From Bradyrhizobium niftali (GTDB taxonomy: Bacteria > Pseudomonadota > Alphaproteobacteria > Rhizobiales > Xanthobacteraceae), in contig NZ_SPQT01000030.1 in assembly GCF_004571025.1 (NCBI RefSeq), positions 62,001 through 126,000 on the forward strand: a DNA stretch of 64,000 bases. Direction: 5' to 3'. Both the position numbers and the translations under genes were made by a program. Positions 24,678-33,193 of the stretch are shown here, in pieces. Within the stretch, counting starts at the first letter, position 1. Every line of letters begins with the position of its first letter. The notes below the pieces were generated by a model. That model did no database searches. It was not told where the DNA came from and saw nothing but the letters and a program-made list of their open reading frames with translations.

Positions 24678-26095
24678 CGAGCGAAATATCGCCTCACATT
24701 TTCATCCCGGAAGCCGAGCTCGCGTTCCATCCCGAGCGAACGTTCGACGTCGACCTGCATCCTCTGCGCGGGCTGTTGCGGTTCGGCCCCTATTCGTCCG
24801 GCCTCGTGCCAGATCCCATTCGGATCGCGACGATCGCGCCGGCGCGGCAGGGGGCGCGACTCTACGGCTTCATGAAAGAACTCGCGGCCGAGTTCAAGCC
24901 GACCGAGCGCAAGGACTACCTGCCGGCCTGGCCCGGCTTCCGTAAGGCGTTCAATCTCGATATGCGAGGCGCCGTCAAGGATTGCCACGTCGAGGTGGAC
25001 GATCGGCTTGAGGCCGAGATGAAGGACTCGGCCACGCCCCACGTCGTGCTGGCCGATAGGCTGCTCCGCGCAATCCAATCTCTCGAAGCGCGTCGCGACG
25101 CGTTCGACATCGTCTTCATCTATATACCGCAAAGCTGGGCTGCGGGCTTCGTGGGGGCCGCCGGTGACGATTTCGATCTCCACGACCACCTCAAGGCCGC
25201 GACCGCAGCGCGACGCATTCCGATCCAATTGGTGCGCGAAGACCGCGCGCTCGCCTATCCGGATCGCGCGAGCGTCATGTGGCGCATCGGGCTCGCGATC
25301 TACGCGAAGGCGGGCGGCGTCCCCTGGAAGCTCGCGGATACCGATCCGGAGGCCGCCTATATCGGTCTCTCCTACGCTGTGCGTCCGACCGAATCGGACC
25401 GGCCGCGCTTTGTCACCTGCTGCAGTCAGGTCTTCGATGCGGAAGGCGCCGGTCTCGAATTCGTCGCCTATGACGCCCACGAAATCGACGTCCAGCGCGA
25501 AAACCCGTTCATGTCTCGAACCGAGATGTTCCGTGTGATGAGCCGATCGCTAGACCTGTACCGGCGAAGGCACTCGGGCCGCACGCCTCGAAGGGTCACG
25601 GTGCACAAGACGACCGAGTTCAAGAAGGACGAGATCGACGGCTGCATGGAGGCGCGGCATCTGTGCGAGGCGGTCGACCTGGTACAGGTCGTTGAGGACG
25701 TGGGCTGGCGCGGCGTCAGGATCGAACGCGACCGGCAGGGCGGCGCCAAGGGAAAGCCCAACGGCTATCCGGTCGAGCGCGGCACGCTGATCCCGCTTGG
25801 GGATCGGGAGTGCCTGCTTTGGATGCACGGCGACGTGAAGGGCGTTGCCGAACGCTCATACTACCAAGGGGGTCGTAGCACGCCGCGCCCGATCCGTCTG
25901 ATCCGCCACGCGGGTCATGGTAGTTGGGACGAAACGGCGCGTTCGGCTCTCGCTCTCGCGAAGATGGATTGGAACAACGACGCGCTGTACGACATGCTGC
26001 CGGTGACGATGGCTTACGCGAAAGTGCTCGCACGCGTCGTGAAGCGGATGGACGGGCTGGGTTCGACACCCTATCAGTTTCGCTTCTTCATGTAG
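24674..26095 (+). CDS. short prokaryotic Argonaute (MID-PIWI)
   Basis: The 473-residue length fits short pAgos, which keep only MID and PIWI domains. MID spans about residues 50-220 (DIVFIYIPQSWAAGF, RRIPIQLVRED) and PIWI follows (YIGLSYAVRP at 229-238, RRVTVHKTTEFKKDE at 306-320, then RLIRHAGHGSWDETARSALA near the end). The first catalytic Asp position reads GLS and the later one HKT, so the slicer site is dead, as in all short pAgos. Known systems of this type use a guide RNA to sense invader DNA and then trigger the Sir2 partner to deplete NAD+. Coupling to the Sir2-APAZ gene by ATGA overlap supports a stable complex. Confidence 0.92.
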   Translation: MTSEISPHIFIPEAELAFHPERTFDVDLHPLRGLLRFGPYSSGLVPDPIRIATIAPARQGARLYGFMKELAAEFKPTERKDYLPAWPGFRKAFNLDMRGAVKDCHVEVDDRLEAEMKDSATPHVVLADRLLRAIQSLEARRDAFDIVFIYIPQSWAAGFVGAAGDDFDLHDHLKAATAARRIPIQLVREDRALAYPDRASVMWRIGLAIYAKAGGVPWKLADTDPEAAYIGLSYAVRPTESDRPRFVTCCSQVFDAEGAGLEFVAYDAHEIDVQRENPFMSRTEMFRVMSRSLDLYRRRHSGRTPRRVTVHKTTEFKKDEIDGCMEARHLCEAVDLVQVVEDVGWRGVRIERDRQGGAKGKPNGYPVERGTLIPLGDRECLLWMHGDVKGVAERSYYQGGRSTPRPIRLIRHAGHGSWDETARSALALAKMDWNNDALYDMLPVTMAYAKVLARVVKRMDGLGSTPYQFRFFM

Positions 26096-26373
26096 CGAAA
26101 GGCGATGTCGGTTATCTGGCATCGCCGGTCGTCTGATTGCACTCAAGGAACGCGCGCCTTGAAGGCATGGTCCGGAGATCTCGCCGGATTGGAAGACCTA
26201 CGACTTGCTCAGCCACTCGATCAGCGCGTTGACGTCCACGGCGAAATCTCTGGCCTCGCCTGGTCCGCCTTTATGATTGAAACAGGTTATGTCGCAGCCG
26301 TGCGATCAATCTAGCAGTGAAATTTGATCAGCGAGCGTTCCGGATGTATCAATGAGATATCCCTCGCGTCGAG

Positions 26374-26428
26374 ACATCGATCGGCCAAGTCCGGGAAATC
26401 AAAGGGTTACGCTGGATCTGGTAGCGGG
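26374..26428. repeat. 55-bp direct repeat, right copy (island end)
   Basis: This copy matches 13452-13506 at 52 of 55 positions and ends within the 3' end of the tRNA-Met fragment that continues to 26467. The region 26096-26373 before it holds no gene that I can see. Confidence 0.85.
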
Positions 26429-26467
26429 GGAGGGACTCGAACCCCCGACCCCAGGATTATGATTCCC
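26419..26467 (-). pseudogene. tRNA-Met(CAT) 3' fragment (att site)
   Basis: Read on the minus strand, the stretch contains an anticodon loop TCATAAT flanked by GGAA/TCC, a T-arm GGGGG-TTCGAGT-CCCTC, acceptor strand CCCCGCT and ACCA. The D-arm and 5' acceptor strand are absent further upstream. It is the half of an elongator tRNA-Met that integrases commonly use as attachment site, with the integrase gene 160 bases away. Confidence 0.75.
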
Positions 26468-26627
26468 GGCCTCCAACGGTATGAGTCCTTTCCGCCCCCC
26501 GTTTGGTAGCATTTACCCAATTTTAGCCCGAAAATGCGAGTCTAACCAGCACCTTGCAGGCCGAGAAATCGACTTCGGCGGAACGGGGATCGCTACGAAT
26601 TTGCTACGGGAATTCGGAAGGGCTCCG

Positions 26628-28247
26628 ATGCAGGGCACCGAGAAATACGAGACAAAGCGGGTCAAACTGGATGCGCAGCTCGTGAAACAGGCGATCGCGC
26701 GCGCATCGCTCGCCAAGGATTCGAAATTCGTCTGCGACTATTTCGACGAGGACCTGCATTACCTCTTGCTGCGTCAACGCGGTCGAGCGCTCGGCTGGTT
26801 CGTACGCGCCAAGGGGCGGACCGAGCGGATCGGAAGCGTCCGGCCGAACGATCCTAACTATCTCTCGCCGGACAAGGCACGCACGAAGGCCGGACAGATC
26901 TATTACGGCATGAAACCACGCGGTGCGATACCGCGGAGCGGCGGAGCCTGGACCTGGGCCGATCTCGATCGTGAGTACCAGGAGATGCTCTCGCATCCGC
27001 GCAAGGTCGGCAATCGCATCAAGCCCCCGGTCCACGCCACCCAGGATGAGGTCCGGCGGCACTTCAACAAGCCCGAGTTACAAAGCTGGCAGAAGCTCAA
27101 GCTTTCCGATATCGGGCCGCTCCATTTACGCAAGCTCATCGACGACATCCAGCGACGTAGTTACTCCGCCTGCGTCAAAACCATGGTCTACGTGAAAGCG
27201 GCGCTGACCTGGGCGCAGGGACAAAAGACCCTGGAAAGCGGGCTCGGCGAAACGCATGCGTGGTGGGCGACGATGAAGCCGCCGCAACCCGACGGCAAGG
27301 AGATCAAGAAGATCGAAATCCGCCATCAAGCGCTGACCGCGGCTAAGGACGCCCTGACCATTAAACATTTGGCCGAGCTGCTTGTCGTTCACGAAAATTA
27401 CTGCGCCGGGCGCGAAGGCAACGAGAAAATCTCGCCAGGTGTGCGTTACGGCATCTGGTGGCTGGCATTGAGCGCCAACCGCCGGTTCACGGCAACGAGG
27501 CTGAGCCGCTCGTCCCTCACATGGCCCGATGAATGGAATCCCTACTCCACCCCCGACCAACCCTGGGGCGTAGCCGAATGGCCGCCCGAGTTTGCAAAGG
27601 CCAAACATCCGTTCATGCTCCCTATCCCGCCAATCGGCATTCACATCGCTTGCTGTTGCATGTGGGATTGGGAAGCAGTGGTAACGCAAAAACGGGGTTT
27701 CAAGAGGGCAACCCAATGGGTCTTTGCGTCGACCAGACGAAAGGCTCGCCGCGGCCATCCGGAGAATCCCGATCCAGGTATCTATCCGAACAGCCTCAAC
27801 GCCCACCTGCGCGCGCTACGTGGCCGAAAAAAGAGCGGTAAGAACAAGACCGACCTGCTCAAGGACCTGCCGGACTTCTGGCCTCACCTGATCCGGTCGA
27901 TAACGACGAACTTCTTCGCGCAGCATCGCAAGACGCTTCCCGCGGCAGCCTCATCCGCGATGCTCGGTCATGTACTGCCGAGCGACCGAGAAATCGACTG
28001 GCGCCGGATGTCGAAGACGACGCTCGACTATTACCTTACGGCTCAGCACATGGACTTGAAGCGCGAAGCAATGAAGCTCTGGAGTGAGAAGCTACTGCAA
28101 GCCTACTATGAGGCAGGTGGTAAGCTTCCGATCCGGAGCGAGCCACGTATTCAGATTAACGATGACTTGCCGAGAGTCCCCGTCGTGGCCCCTCTTTCAC
28201 CGGTGCAGGAATCTAGTTTCGTTCCCGTAGCAACAGAAAAGGACTAG
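26628..28247 (+). CDS. tyrosine-recombinase-like integrase, 539 aa
   Basis: The C-terminal half shows the recombinase residues: an Arg in RFTATRLSRSSLTW, HLIR in DFWPHLIRSITTNFF, a late GH in SSAMLGHVLPSD, and the Tyr in TTLDYYLTAQH. The N-terminal half is long and contains a core-binding-like region. The ATG at 26628 (MQGTEKYETKRVK) is preferred over one at 26481, which lies in the tRNA remnant. It sits beside the tRNA-Met 3' fragment and is probably the enzyme that inserted an element there. Its length exceeds simple phage integrases, resembling those of genomic islands. Confidence 0.82.
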   Translation: MQGTEKYETKRVKLDAQLVKQAIARASLAKDSKFVCDYFDEDLHYLLLRQRGRALGWFVRAKGRTERIGSVRPNDPNYLSPDKARTKAGQIYYGMKPRGAIPRSGGAWTWADLDREYQEMLSHPRKVGNRIKPPVHATQDEVRRHFNKPELQSWQKLKLSDIGPLHLRKLIDDIQRRSYSACVKTMVYVKAALTWAQGQKTLESGLGETHAWWATMKPPQPDGKEIKKIEIRHQALTAAKDALTIKHLAELLVVHENYCAGREGNEKISPGVRYGIWWLALSANRRFTATRLSRSSLTWPDEWNPYSTPDQPWGVAEWPPEFAKAKHPFMLPIPPIGIHIACCCMWDWEAVVTQKRGFKRATQWVFASTRRKARRGHPENPDPGIYPNSLNAHLRALRGRKKSGKNKTDLLKDLPDFWPHLIRSITTNFFAQHRKTLPAAASSAMLGHVLPSDREIDWRRMSKTTLDYYLTAQHMDLKREAMKLWSEKLLQAYYEAGGKLPIRSEPRIQINDDLPRVPVVAPLSPVQESSFVPVATEKD

Positions 28248-28555
28248 CCGAGGCACGAATACCCAATAGGCCGGCTACATTTCCGATCGAAATTGTTGTG
28301 CAGTCGAACGTAACAGTCGGCGTGACTTCGCGCGACGAATACAGTCGCCGTCGGCGATAGCTGCGAAGGACAGAACTGCTTCTGAGCCTCGATGGCGGAG
28401 AGAGTGGGACTCTCAGCCACCCCTCCTAACCGATCGAGAACCGCTGCAAAATCAGGAGCTTCCGGACAAGCCGAACGATTGTGTGTACCACCAAAGTGTA
28501 CCGGAATTCAGCGGTTCTTGCTAACGGGAAATCGCCTTTTCGGTCGGCAATCGAG
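28248..28555. other. non-coding stretch
   Basis: No protein-like frame or RNA feature is seen between the integrase and the exonuclease remnant. Confidence 0.5.
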
Positions 28556-28660
28556 TCATTGCGACCCGCCTTTTCGCGGCTTCGCTTTCAATCGGCGGAT
28601 AGCTTGATCGAGACCGGTCGTCTCGGTGTCCAATAGGACGCCGATCTTGGTATCTTGCCC
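28556..28660 (-). pseudogene. DnaQ-type 3'-5' exonuclease N-terminal fragment
   Basis: The minus strand encodes KIGVLLDTETTGLDQAI, the ExoI motif (DxExT) of DEDD exonucleases such as DNA polymerase III epsilon. The sequence then diverges into a Lys/Arg-rich tail and stops. Only a short N-terminal scrap remains. Confidence 0.4.
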
Positions 28661-28748
28661 GTCGGCCTGCGCGGACGTGGTCCGCGGCAGCAGGCGCCGC
28701 AGGTCCATATACATCCACACATGAGGCGGCCTCTCTGCGCTGGGAGGC

Positions 28749-28934
28749 TTATGTCGGAGCGCGCAGACCGGGTGAATCCAGCCACTTATTGACGGTAACC
28801 GAGTTATCGATCCGGCTGGCCATCCGTAGAAGTTCGTCGCGTCGAATGCCATGAGGCATACCCTCAGCCTGCTTGCGCAAGTCAACTGCCTCGTCCTCTA
28901 AGCGGTATTGAAATATCGAGGATTGCTTGAACAT
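28749..28934 (-). CDS. small helical protein, 61 aa
   Basis: The ATG at 28934 begins MFKQSSIFQYRLEDEAVDLR. The pattern KQAEGMPHGIRRDELLRMAS followed by a C-terminal DSPGLRAPT matches a set of small uncharacterised proteins typical of bradyrhizobia. There is no signal peptide. It stands alone between remnants. Function unknown. Confidence 0.65.
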   Translation of the reverse strand: MFKQSSIFQYRLEDEAVDLRKQAEGMPHGIRRDELLRMASRIDNSVTVNKWLDSPGLRAPT

Positions 28935-29117
28935 GAGTGCTCCAATGTTCGGTTCGGCGGAGCGCAACTGGCGTTCTCGTCACCGATAGAAGCCATGAGC
29001 CGGACGGTGATGGAGGTTGTTAACGCTTGTGGCAGACCAAGTCTGAGCAATTTTGCTCATCCCCGTGGGCGCACTCGGCGACTGCCGGCGCCCATAAACG
29101 CCCGAGCCGGTCAGAAC

Positions 29118-29143
29118 GGCCCGCCAGCGTGAACCGGCAGGCC
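29118..29143. repeat. hairpin of the CCGGTTCACGCTGG family
   Basis: GGCCCGCCAG and CCGGCAGGCC arms enclose CGTGAA. The same hairpin type recurs near 31351-31374, 32691-32711 and 33148-33184, mostly at gene ends, and may act as a terminator. Confidence 0.5.
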
Positions 29144-29199
29144 CTTTGTCTCAGTAACGAGCGATCAGTAGCCGTATCAGGCGCATTCCCGCACCAAAG

Positions 29200-29721
29200 T
29201 TAGTACTTAAACTCCGGCATGGCCTTCAATTCGTCCTTGGTGGCGTTATACACCGCGTGATCGGGATACCAACGCGTACTGGCGCTGGTTGTGGTGGTTG
29301 TCGTGGTGGTGGTTGCGGCACCGGTGGTGGTTCGCGTGGTGCTGTCTGGAGCGGAAGTGGTTGCAGGCGCATTCGCTGGTGGGGACGTTGTTGACGCAGT
29401 TGTTGAGGTCACGGGTTGGTCAACCCACTTCAGCTTATCGAAGGCGACCGCCACGTAATGCTCGCCCAGGCCGAGAACGCCGCCCACACCCAGAATGACA
29501 TTGGCCACCTTGCCTGACCTATCCAAAATCACGTCATGGATGTCGCCGATCTTCTCGTTTGCTTCATTGTACACATCGACGCCGGCGAGCTTGGACGCGC
29601 GCCACTCACCCTCCTTGTGCGTGGTAGCACTGGTTGCCGTTGCTGTAGCTGTTTGAGCCGCCGCCGAGCCGGTCATCGACGCGGTGGCCAGGAAGGCTAT
29701 TGCAAGATATTTGTAAATCAT
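29200..29721 (-). CDS. PRC-barrel domain secreted protein
   Basis: A signal peptide (residues 1-22, ending GSAAAQ) is followed by a PRC-barrel (WRASKLAGVDVYNEANEKIG, then VILGVGGVLGLGEHYVAV), a Thr-rich linker with a run of about ten Thr, and a C-terminal LKAMPEFKY. It is a close paralogue of 3171-3680, sharing domain order and tail. The start has GGAGAAACATC upstream. Such secreted barrels may bind small molecules or the envelope; the role is unknown. Confidence 0.87.
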   Translation of the reverse strand: MIYKYLAIAFLATASMTGSAAAQTATATATSATTHKEGEWRASKLAGVDVYNEANEKIGDIHDVILDRSGKVANVILGVGGVLGLGEHYVAVAFDKLKWVDQPVTSTTASTTSPPANAPATTSAPDSTTRTTTGAATTTTTTTTTSASTRWYPDHAVYNATKDELKAMPEFKY

Positions 29722-29799
29722 GATGTTTCTCCAATGATTTTAGGGAAACAATATTGCGGTGGGAGTGGTTCCAGCGGTGGAACGCTTATTTCCGTAGTG

Positions 29800-29955
29800 C
29801 TAGCCGTCGCCATTCTTGCGCATCGACAGCGGCAGCGGCCGCAGATCCTCGCCGCCGACGGCGAGGTGTACCTCCTCGTCGTGCTTGCGCAAATGTAGGG
29901 CGTTGAAGTCGGAGATGCCGTCGATGCCGAGCGCGTCGATGCCATCCTCAAGGAA
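29800..29955 (-). pseudogene. ATP-dependent DNA ligase fragment
   Basis: About 50 codons read GISDFNALHLRKHDEEVHL, then GGEDLRPLPLSMRKNGDG and a stop. This is the segment after the active site of bacterial LigD-type ligases (FNALHSRKHD... DLRKLPLSMRK). There is no start or catalytic lysine. It is a remnant unrelated by position to the intact ligase at 48793. Confidence 0.6.
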
Positions 29956-29999
29956 AGCAGATCATCCCTGCAACCACCAGAACGACGCCGCATCGGCGC

Positions 30000-30128
30000 A
30001 TGCATATCTATTTTAGGGTCGCTGACATTCGCGACGCCGAGCACCAGAAGCAGATCAACAAGGCAATGCAAAACCTGCTTGGCACCGACGCGGTCAGTGA
30101 CGCCTGCCGCCTGATGCGCATTCGCTGA
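30000..30128 (+). CDS. possible 42-aa protein
   Basis: The frame MHIYFRVADIRDAEHQKQIN followed by KAMQNLLGTDAVSDACRLMR looks protein-like and ends in a TGA, but no ribosome binding site is evident and no family is recognised. It lies between the ligase fragment and the cold-shock-like gene. Confidence 0.3.
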   Translation: MHIYFRVADIRDAEHQKQINKAMQNLLGTDAVSDACRLMRIR

Positions 30129-30314
30129 CGAGCTTCTAACCCCCTTTAGGCAGTGGCGGCGCCTCGGGCTCCGCAAATCGCGGCATGTTTGGCAGAGCGC
30201 CCATGATAGGAACCAACATTTTGTCTTGCAGTTTCCCGAGCAGCTACTCAAGAGGGACCCACGCGTCATAGTGAAGGTCAGCGCGATCACCGGTTACGTG
30301 CAGGTGTCGGTGTC

Positions 30315-30611
30315 GTGACCAAAATCGGCGAAGTAAAAAGCTGGAACGACGAACGCGGGTTCGGATTTCTGCGCGTCGATGGGTACGACATCTTTTGCCA
30401 TGCCTCGGCGCTTCCGCGTGGCACGACGAAGCTCCAAGTTGGCGTACACGTCGGGTTCGAAGTTGGAATCAACGAGCGCACCGGCAAGCCAATGGCTACG
30501 AACGTTCGGCGTATAGTGGCCAACCAACTCCCCGTCTATTCCCGGCCTAGACCACCAGACAGGCGGGGAGTTTGCCGGCGCGGGTTCACGCTGGGGGCCT
30601 GTCACCAATAG
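30315..30611 (+). CDS. cold-shock-domain protein with divergent tail
   Basis: A GTG start leads into one cold-shock domain: KIGEVKSWNDERGFGFLRVD carries RNP1-like aromatic residues, and IFCHASALPRG matches RNP2. The strand pattern ends at about residue 68 (VRRIVANQ). A Pro/Arg-rich tail of about 30 residues follows and is probably read-through past the natural end. Such domains bind single-stranded RNA or DNA. A second cold-shock gene lies at 45987-46232. Confidence 0.8.
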   Translation: MTKIGEVKSWNDERGFGFLRVDGYDIFCHASALPRGTTKLQVGVHVGFEVGINERTGKPMATNVRRIVANQLPVYSRPRPPDRRGVCRRGFTLGACHQ

Positions 30612-30886
30612 AGCAACCCCTGCCGATTTACGACAGGGGCTGCCGCAGGTGGATGGCCTGAGGCTAGCGCCGGGGCGTCTAGGTGTCACGCCAAGGACCC
30701 ACTATAGCCAACGCCGCTTGACGTTTCGCAGCTAGCAGATTTGTTGGGCAACGCGCACAAAGAAGAGGCGCGTGGACGTCGGCCGTGCTCGGTTTGATCT
30801 CGTGTGTCAAAATTGAATACACGTTCTGGTTTCGCCAATTGTTCTGCTGAACGCCTGCCTGGCAAAATCGCCCGCCAAATCGGAGA

Positions 30887-31267
30887 CTATTTCGCCTTAG
30901 GCAGATCGCCGGCGGTCCGCACCAGGCGGTCCGCCTTTACCAGCACGCGATCATCAGCCGGCTGCGGTCGCAGTGAAAAGCTGATCGCGACAAAAGCGAC
31001 GCAGAGCACTACGCCCGCCGCCATAGCGCGCATGTAGGTCGGCCTATCGGCATTGTAAAACGAGGGAGGGCTGCTCCTCATCGCCTGCCGCGCGAATTCA
31101 GCCGGGGAGCGCTTTTGCAGCTGTTCAGCTTCGAGATGCTCGACGGAAAGTACGCGGTAGTGAGCCGCCATCTCACCATAGTGTTGTCGTGAGGAACGAT
31201 CGATCGCCGTCTCAGCTCGCTTTTCAAACGCGCGGGCGCGGTCGGCAAATTCTGTTGCCTTTGACAT
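30887..31267 (-). CDS. hypothetical protein with one membrane helix, 126 aa
   Basis: The ATG at 31267 follows GAGGTGCCC. The first 70 residues are helical and charged (ATEFADRARAFEKRAETAID, HYRVLSVEHLEAEQLQKRS). A hydrophobic segment, YMRAMAAGVVLCVAFVAISF, is followed by a short tail. The topology suggests a membrane-anchored protein with its helical part in the cytoplasm. Not recognised; similar proteins are common in Bradyrhizobium. Confidence 0.7.
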   Translation of the reverse strand: MSKATEFADRARAFEKRAETAIDRSSRQHYGEMAAHYRVLSVEHLEAEQLQKRSPAEFARQAMRSSPPSFYNADRPTYMRAMAAGVVLCVAFVAISFSLRPQPADDRVLVKADRLVRTAGDLPKAK

Positions 31268-31439
31268 CGGGCACCTCATTATAAGGCGATCCGCTGGACA
31301 CCGATCGATTGGTCGGCCGACGCGGCTATTCGGTTCAACGTAATTGGCGACCCACCGGTTCGCGCTGGCGGGCCTGTGTTAGCATCTTGGCGTGCCGCGC
31401 CGATCGTGCGGAACGTCGCGGCACGGGCCGCAGGAGCTG

Positions 31440-31805
31440 TCATAGGCGGCGCCTGCGGCCCTTGTTCTCATTTTCCCGGAATGCTCTCGTGCGGTCTTGA
31501 TGTCCGTCTGTGGGCGGCGGCCCCGCCAACGCGGTTACAAATGGCGAGGCCGCCCCGCTCCGGATCGCTGTGCGCGTGATCGAAAACTGAACGATCAGGA
31601 AAGTCCGCCCGAGGATCCCGGGAGTGTCAGAAACCTCGACGCGCCATGTGTTGTTCTGCCACAACAGACCGTCCGCTCCATCGTTGAGAATTTTTCCGCT
31701 CAATTCGATCGCGGCTGCTTCCGCAGATTCGATGTCCGGAAGCTCAAGTCCGACGTCATCGAAGACGGAAATGTCGTTGTGAATGTGGAAGAAGAACCGG
31801 GTCAT
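31440..31805 (-). CDS. DUF6894-type protein
   Basis: The ATG at 31805 has a strong GGAGGGGAG ribosome binding site. The N-terminal 75 residues (MTRFFFHIHNDISVFDDVGL, then ESAEAAAIELSGKIL and FLIVQFSITRTA) match the DUF6894 pattern of small rhizobial proteins. The usual protein ends at about 80-95 residues; here the frame runs on for about 40 Arg/Pro-rich codons to 1 kb-scale GC-rich DNA, so the tail may be unnatural. A second member lies at 40334. Function unknown. Confidence 0.78.
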   Translation of the reverse strand: MTRFFFHIHNDISVFDDVGLELPDIESAEAAAIELSGKILNDGADGLLWQNNTWRVEVSDTPGILGRTFLIVQFSITRTAIRSGAASPFVTALAGPPPTDGHQDRTRAFRENENKGRRRRL

Positions 31806-31951
31806 CCGCACAACTCCCCTCCAAGGGACGGTAGCGAGAGCGTTCGATCTCACTCCGCCAATGTGGGCGTCCCGATCAATAGACCAGCAGTGGAACCCGG
31901 AACGCAGATCTTTTGAGGCAGATGAATGCCCTTAGTGGGTAGGTTTTCTAG

Positions 31952-32155
31952 TCAGAGCCTGAGCCGGCGGACTTCGCCTGGTGGAAGCGCATCTGATTTC
32001 ACGCGCAGGCGGTGCTGCAAGAGCCTCATGTTGTGCCCGTCGCCGACGACCCGCGCGACCGCTTCGGTCGCCTTCTCAGGTTTGACCGATGCAACCCAGT
32101 ATGACCTTTCCCCGTCGGGCGAGATGACCACGATTGTGGGCAAGCAGACCATCAT
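31952..32155 (-). CDS. small hypothetical protein, about 67 aa
   Basis: The peptide MVCLPTIVVISPDGERSYWV, then KPEKATEAVARVVGDGHNMR and LPPGEVRRLRL is protein-like with balanced composition, fitting a small alpha/beta fold. Two adjacent ATG codons (32155, 32152) are possible starts. No family is recognised and no neighbour is coupled. Confidence 0.55.
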   Translation of the reverse strand: MMVCLPTIVVISPDGERSYWVASVKPEKATEAVARVVGDGHNMRLLQHRLRVKSDALPPGEVRRLRL

Positions 32156-32426
32156 CAAAAAATTCCGTACTATGCCCGTCGGCGGTTGTGCCGCTAGTCC
32201 CTAAAAGATACGCCGCCGAGCTCGAAATACGCCGTCTCGGCGGCGCCCTGTACTAAACTGGGTCCAGCAATCCCAGCCACGTTGATATCAGCAACGCCCG
32301 TGCCACTCGATCTGATCTATTCGCTGCGGTGTCTTGGTTTGCTTTTGCCGCATCCCGCTACCGCTTCTAGAAGAGGTGGCACAGACTGCACATCCTCGCG
32401 GGGCTTTCGTTTGCTAGATTTTCCCA

Positions 32427-32516
32427 ATGGGGAATGACCTTGTCTTTCGCGTCCTAGTGGTTGTGCTCGGGACGGTGCCGATAATCCTCGCCGCGATCGC
32501 TGTTTTCATGCGGTAG
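32427..32516 (+). CDS. 29-aa single-helix membrane peptide
   Basis: The peptide MGNDLVFRVLVVVLGTVPII, then LAAIAVFMR has one hydrophobic helix between short polar ends. A clear ribosome binding site is lacking. It fits the series of tiny one-helix peptides at 2958, 42538 and 51489. No role is known. Confidence 0.4.
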   Translation: MGNDLVFRVLVVVLGTVPIILAAIAVFMR

Positions 32517-32775
32517 CCGCCATTGATCTATCTCAATGACGCTGTTGCCGCCGGGCACCTGCTACATGGGGAGGCGCTCCATGACGCGCGGTCGGCTATG
32601 GCTATACCATGTGGTCGTCTGGTCGATGGCAGCGGTGGCTTTGGTCCCGCTCGCATCCATAATCTGGTGAGGCTGTTTAGCGCCTCACAGGCCCGCCGGT
32701 TCGCGCCGGGCTAGCGACTCTGCTAAGCAAATCGAGCGATCGGTGCCCGCCGGTCGCCAATATCTCAGTTAACTC

Positions 32776-32810
32776 CCGCCGGCTCACAAGGTCGGCGGAC
32801 TTTCTTTTTT
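32776..32810 (+). terminator. possible rho-independent terminator
   Basis: CCGCCG and CGGCGG arms are followed by TTTCTTTTTT on the plus strand. No clear plus-strand gene other than the peptide at 32427 ends before it. Confidence 0.55.
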
Positions 32811-32835
32811 GGGCGCGGGGCTTCGAACCCCGCGC

Positions 32836-33030
32836 TCACGCGGCCGGTGCAGACATCGGTCCTGTTGCCTTAGCCAAGCGGGCTTTTCTTTTGGCTTTTG
32901 CGGGCGCGGCAACCTGGGGCCTGTTTTCAGGCCGCTGTTCTTGTGCTCTGGTTGGTTGCTTCGGGCAGAGAAACCTCGCGGACCACCGCTGTTCGAACCT
33001 TCGTTGAACGTCCAGAGGGACGGCGGACAT
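32836..33030 (-). CDS. small basic hypothetical protein, 64 aa
   Basis: The sequence MSAVPLDVQRRFEQRWSARF, then a Lys/Arg/Ala/Pro-rich tail (APAKAKRKARLAK), resembles a small protein type frequent in bradyrhizobia. The tail is probably disordered and may bind nucleic acid. No ribosome binding site stands out. Confidence 0.55.
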   Translation of the reverse strand: MSAVPLDVQRRFEQRWSARFLCPKQPTRAQEQRPENRPQVAAPAKAKRKARLAKATGPMSAPAA

Positions 33031-33193
33031 CGGAAAATCTCCTCACCCCGGGGTTCGTTGCCTTAACGCGGAGGGGGCTCCAAAGATCCTTAGCCATGCG
33101 CCGGCGCCCATCGCAACCGGAAGCGTCTGGCGGTTGGCATGCTGGAAGGATGAAGCCGGGCCCGCCGGTTCACTCTGGCCGGCCTTTGTTTCG

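Noticed and set aside
13452..26428. Prophage
   Set aside because: No capsid, tail, terminase or lysis gene is present; mob and par genes fit a mobilisable island better.
26419..26500. Complete tRNA-Met gene
   Set aside because: The D-arm and 5' acceptor strand cannot be formed from the sequence upstream; only the 3' half is present.
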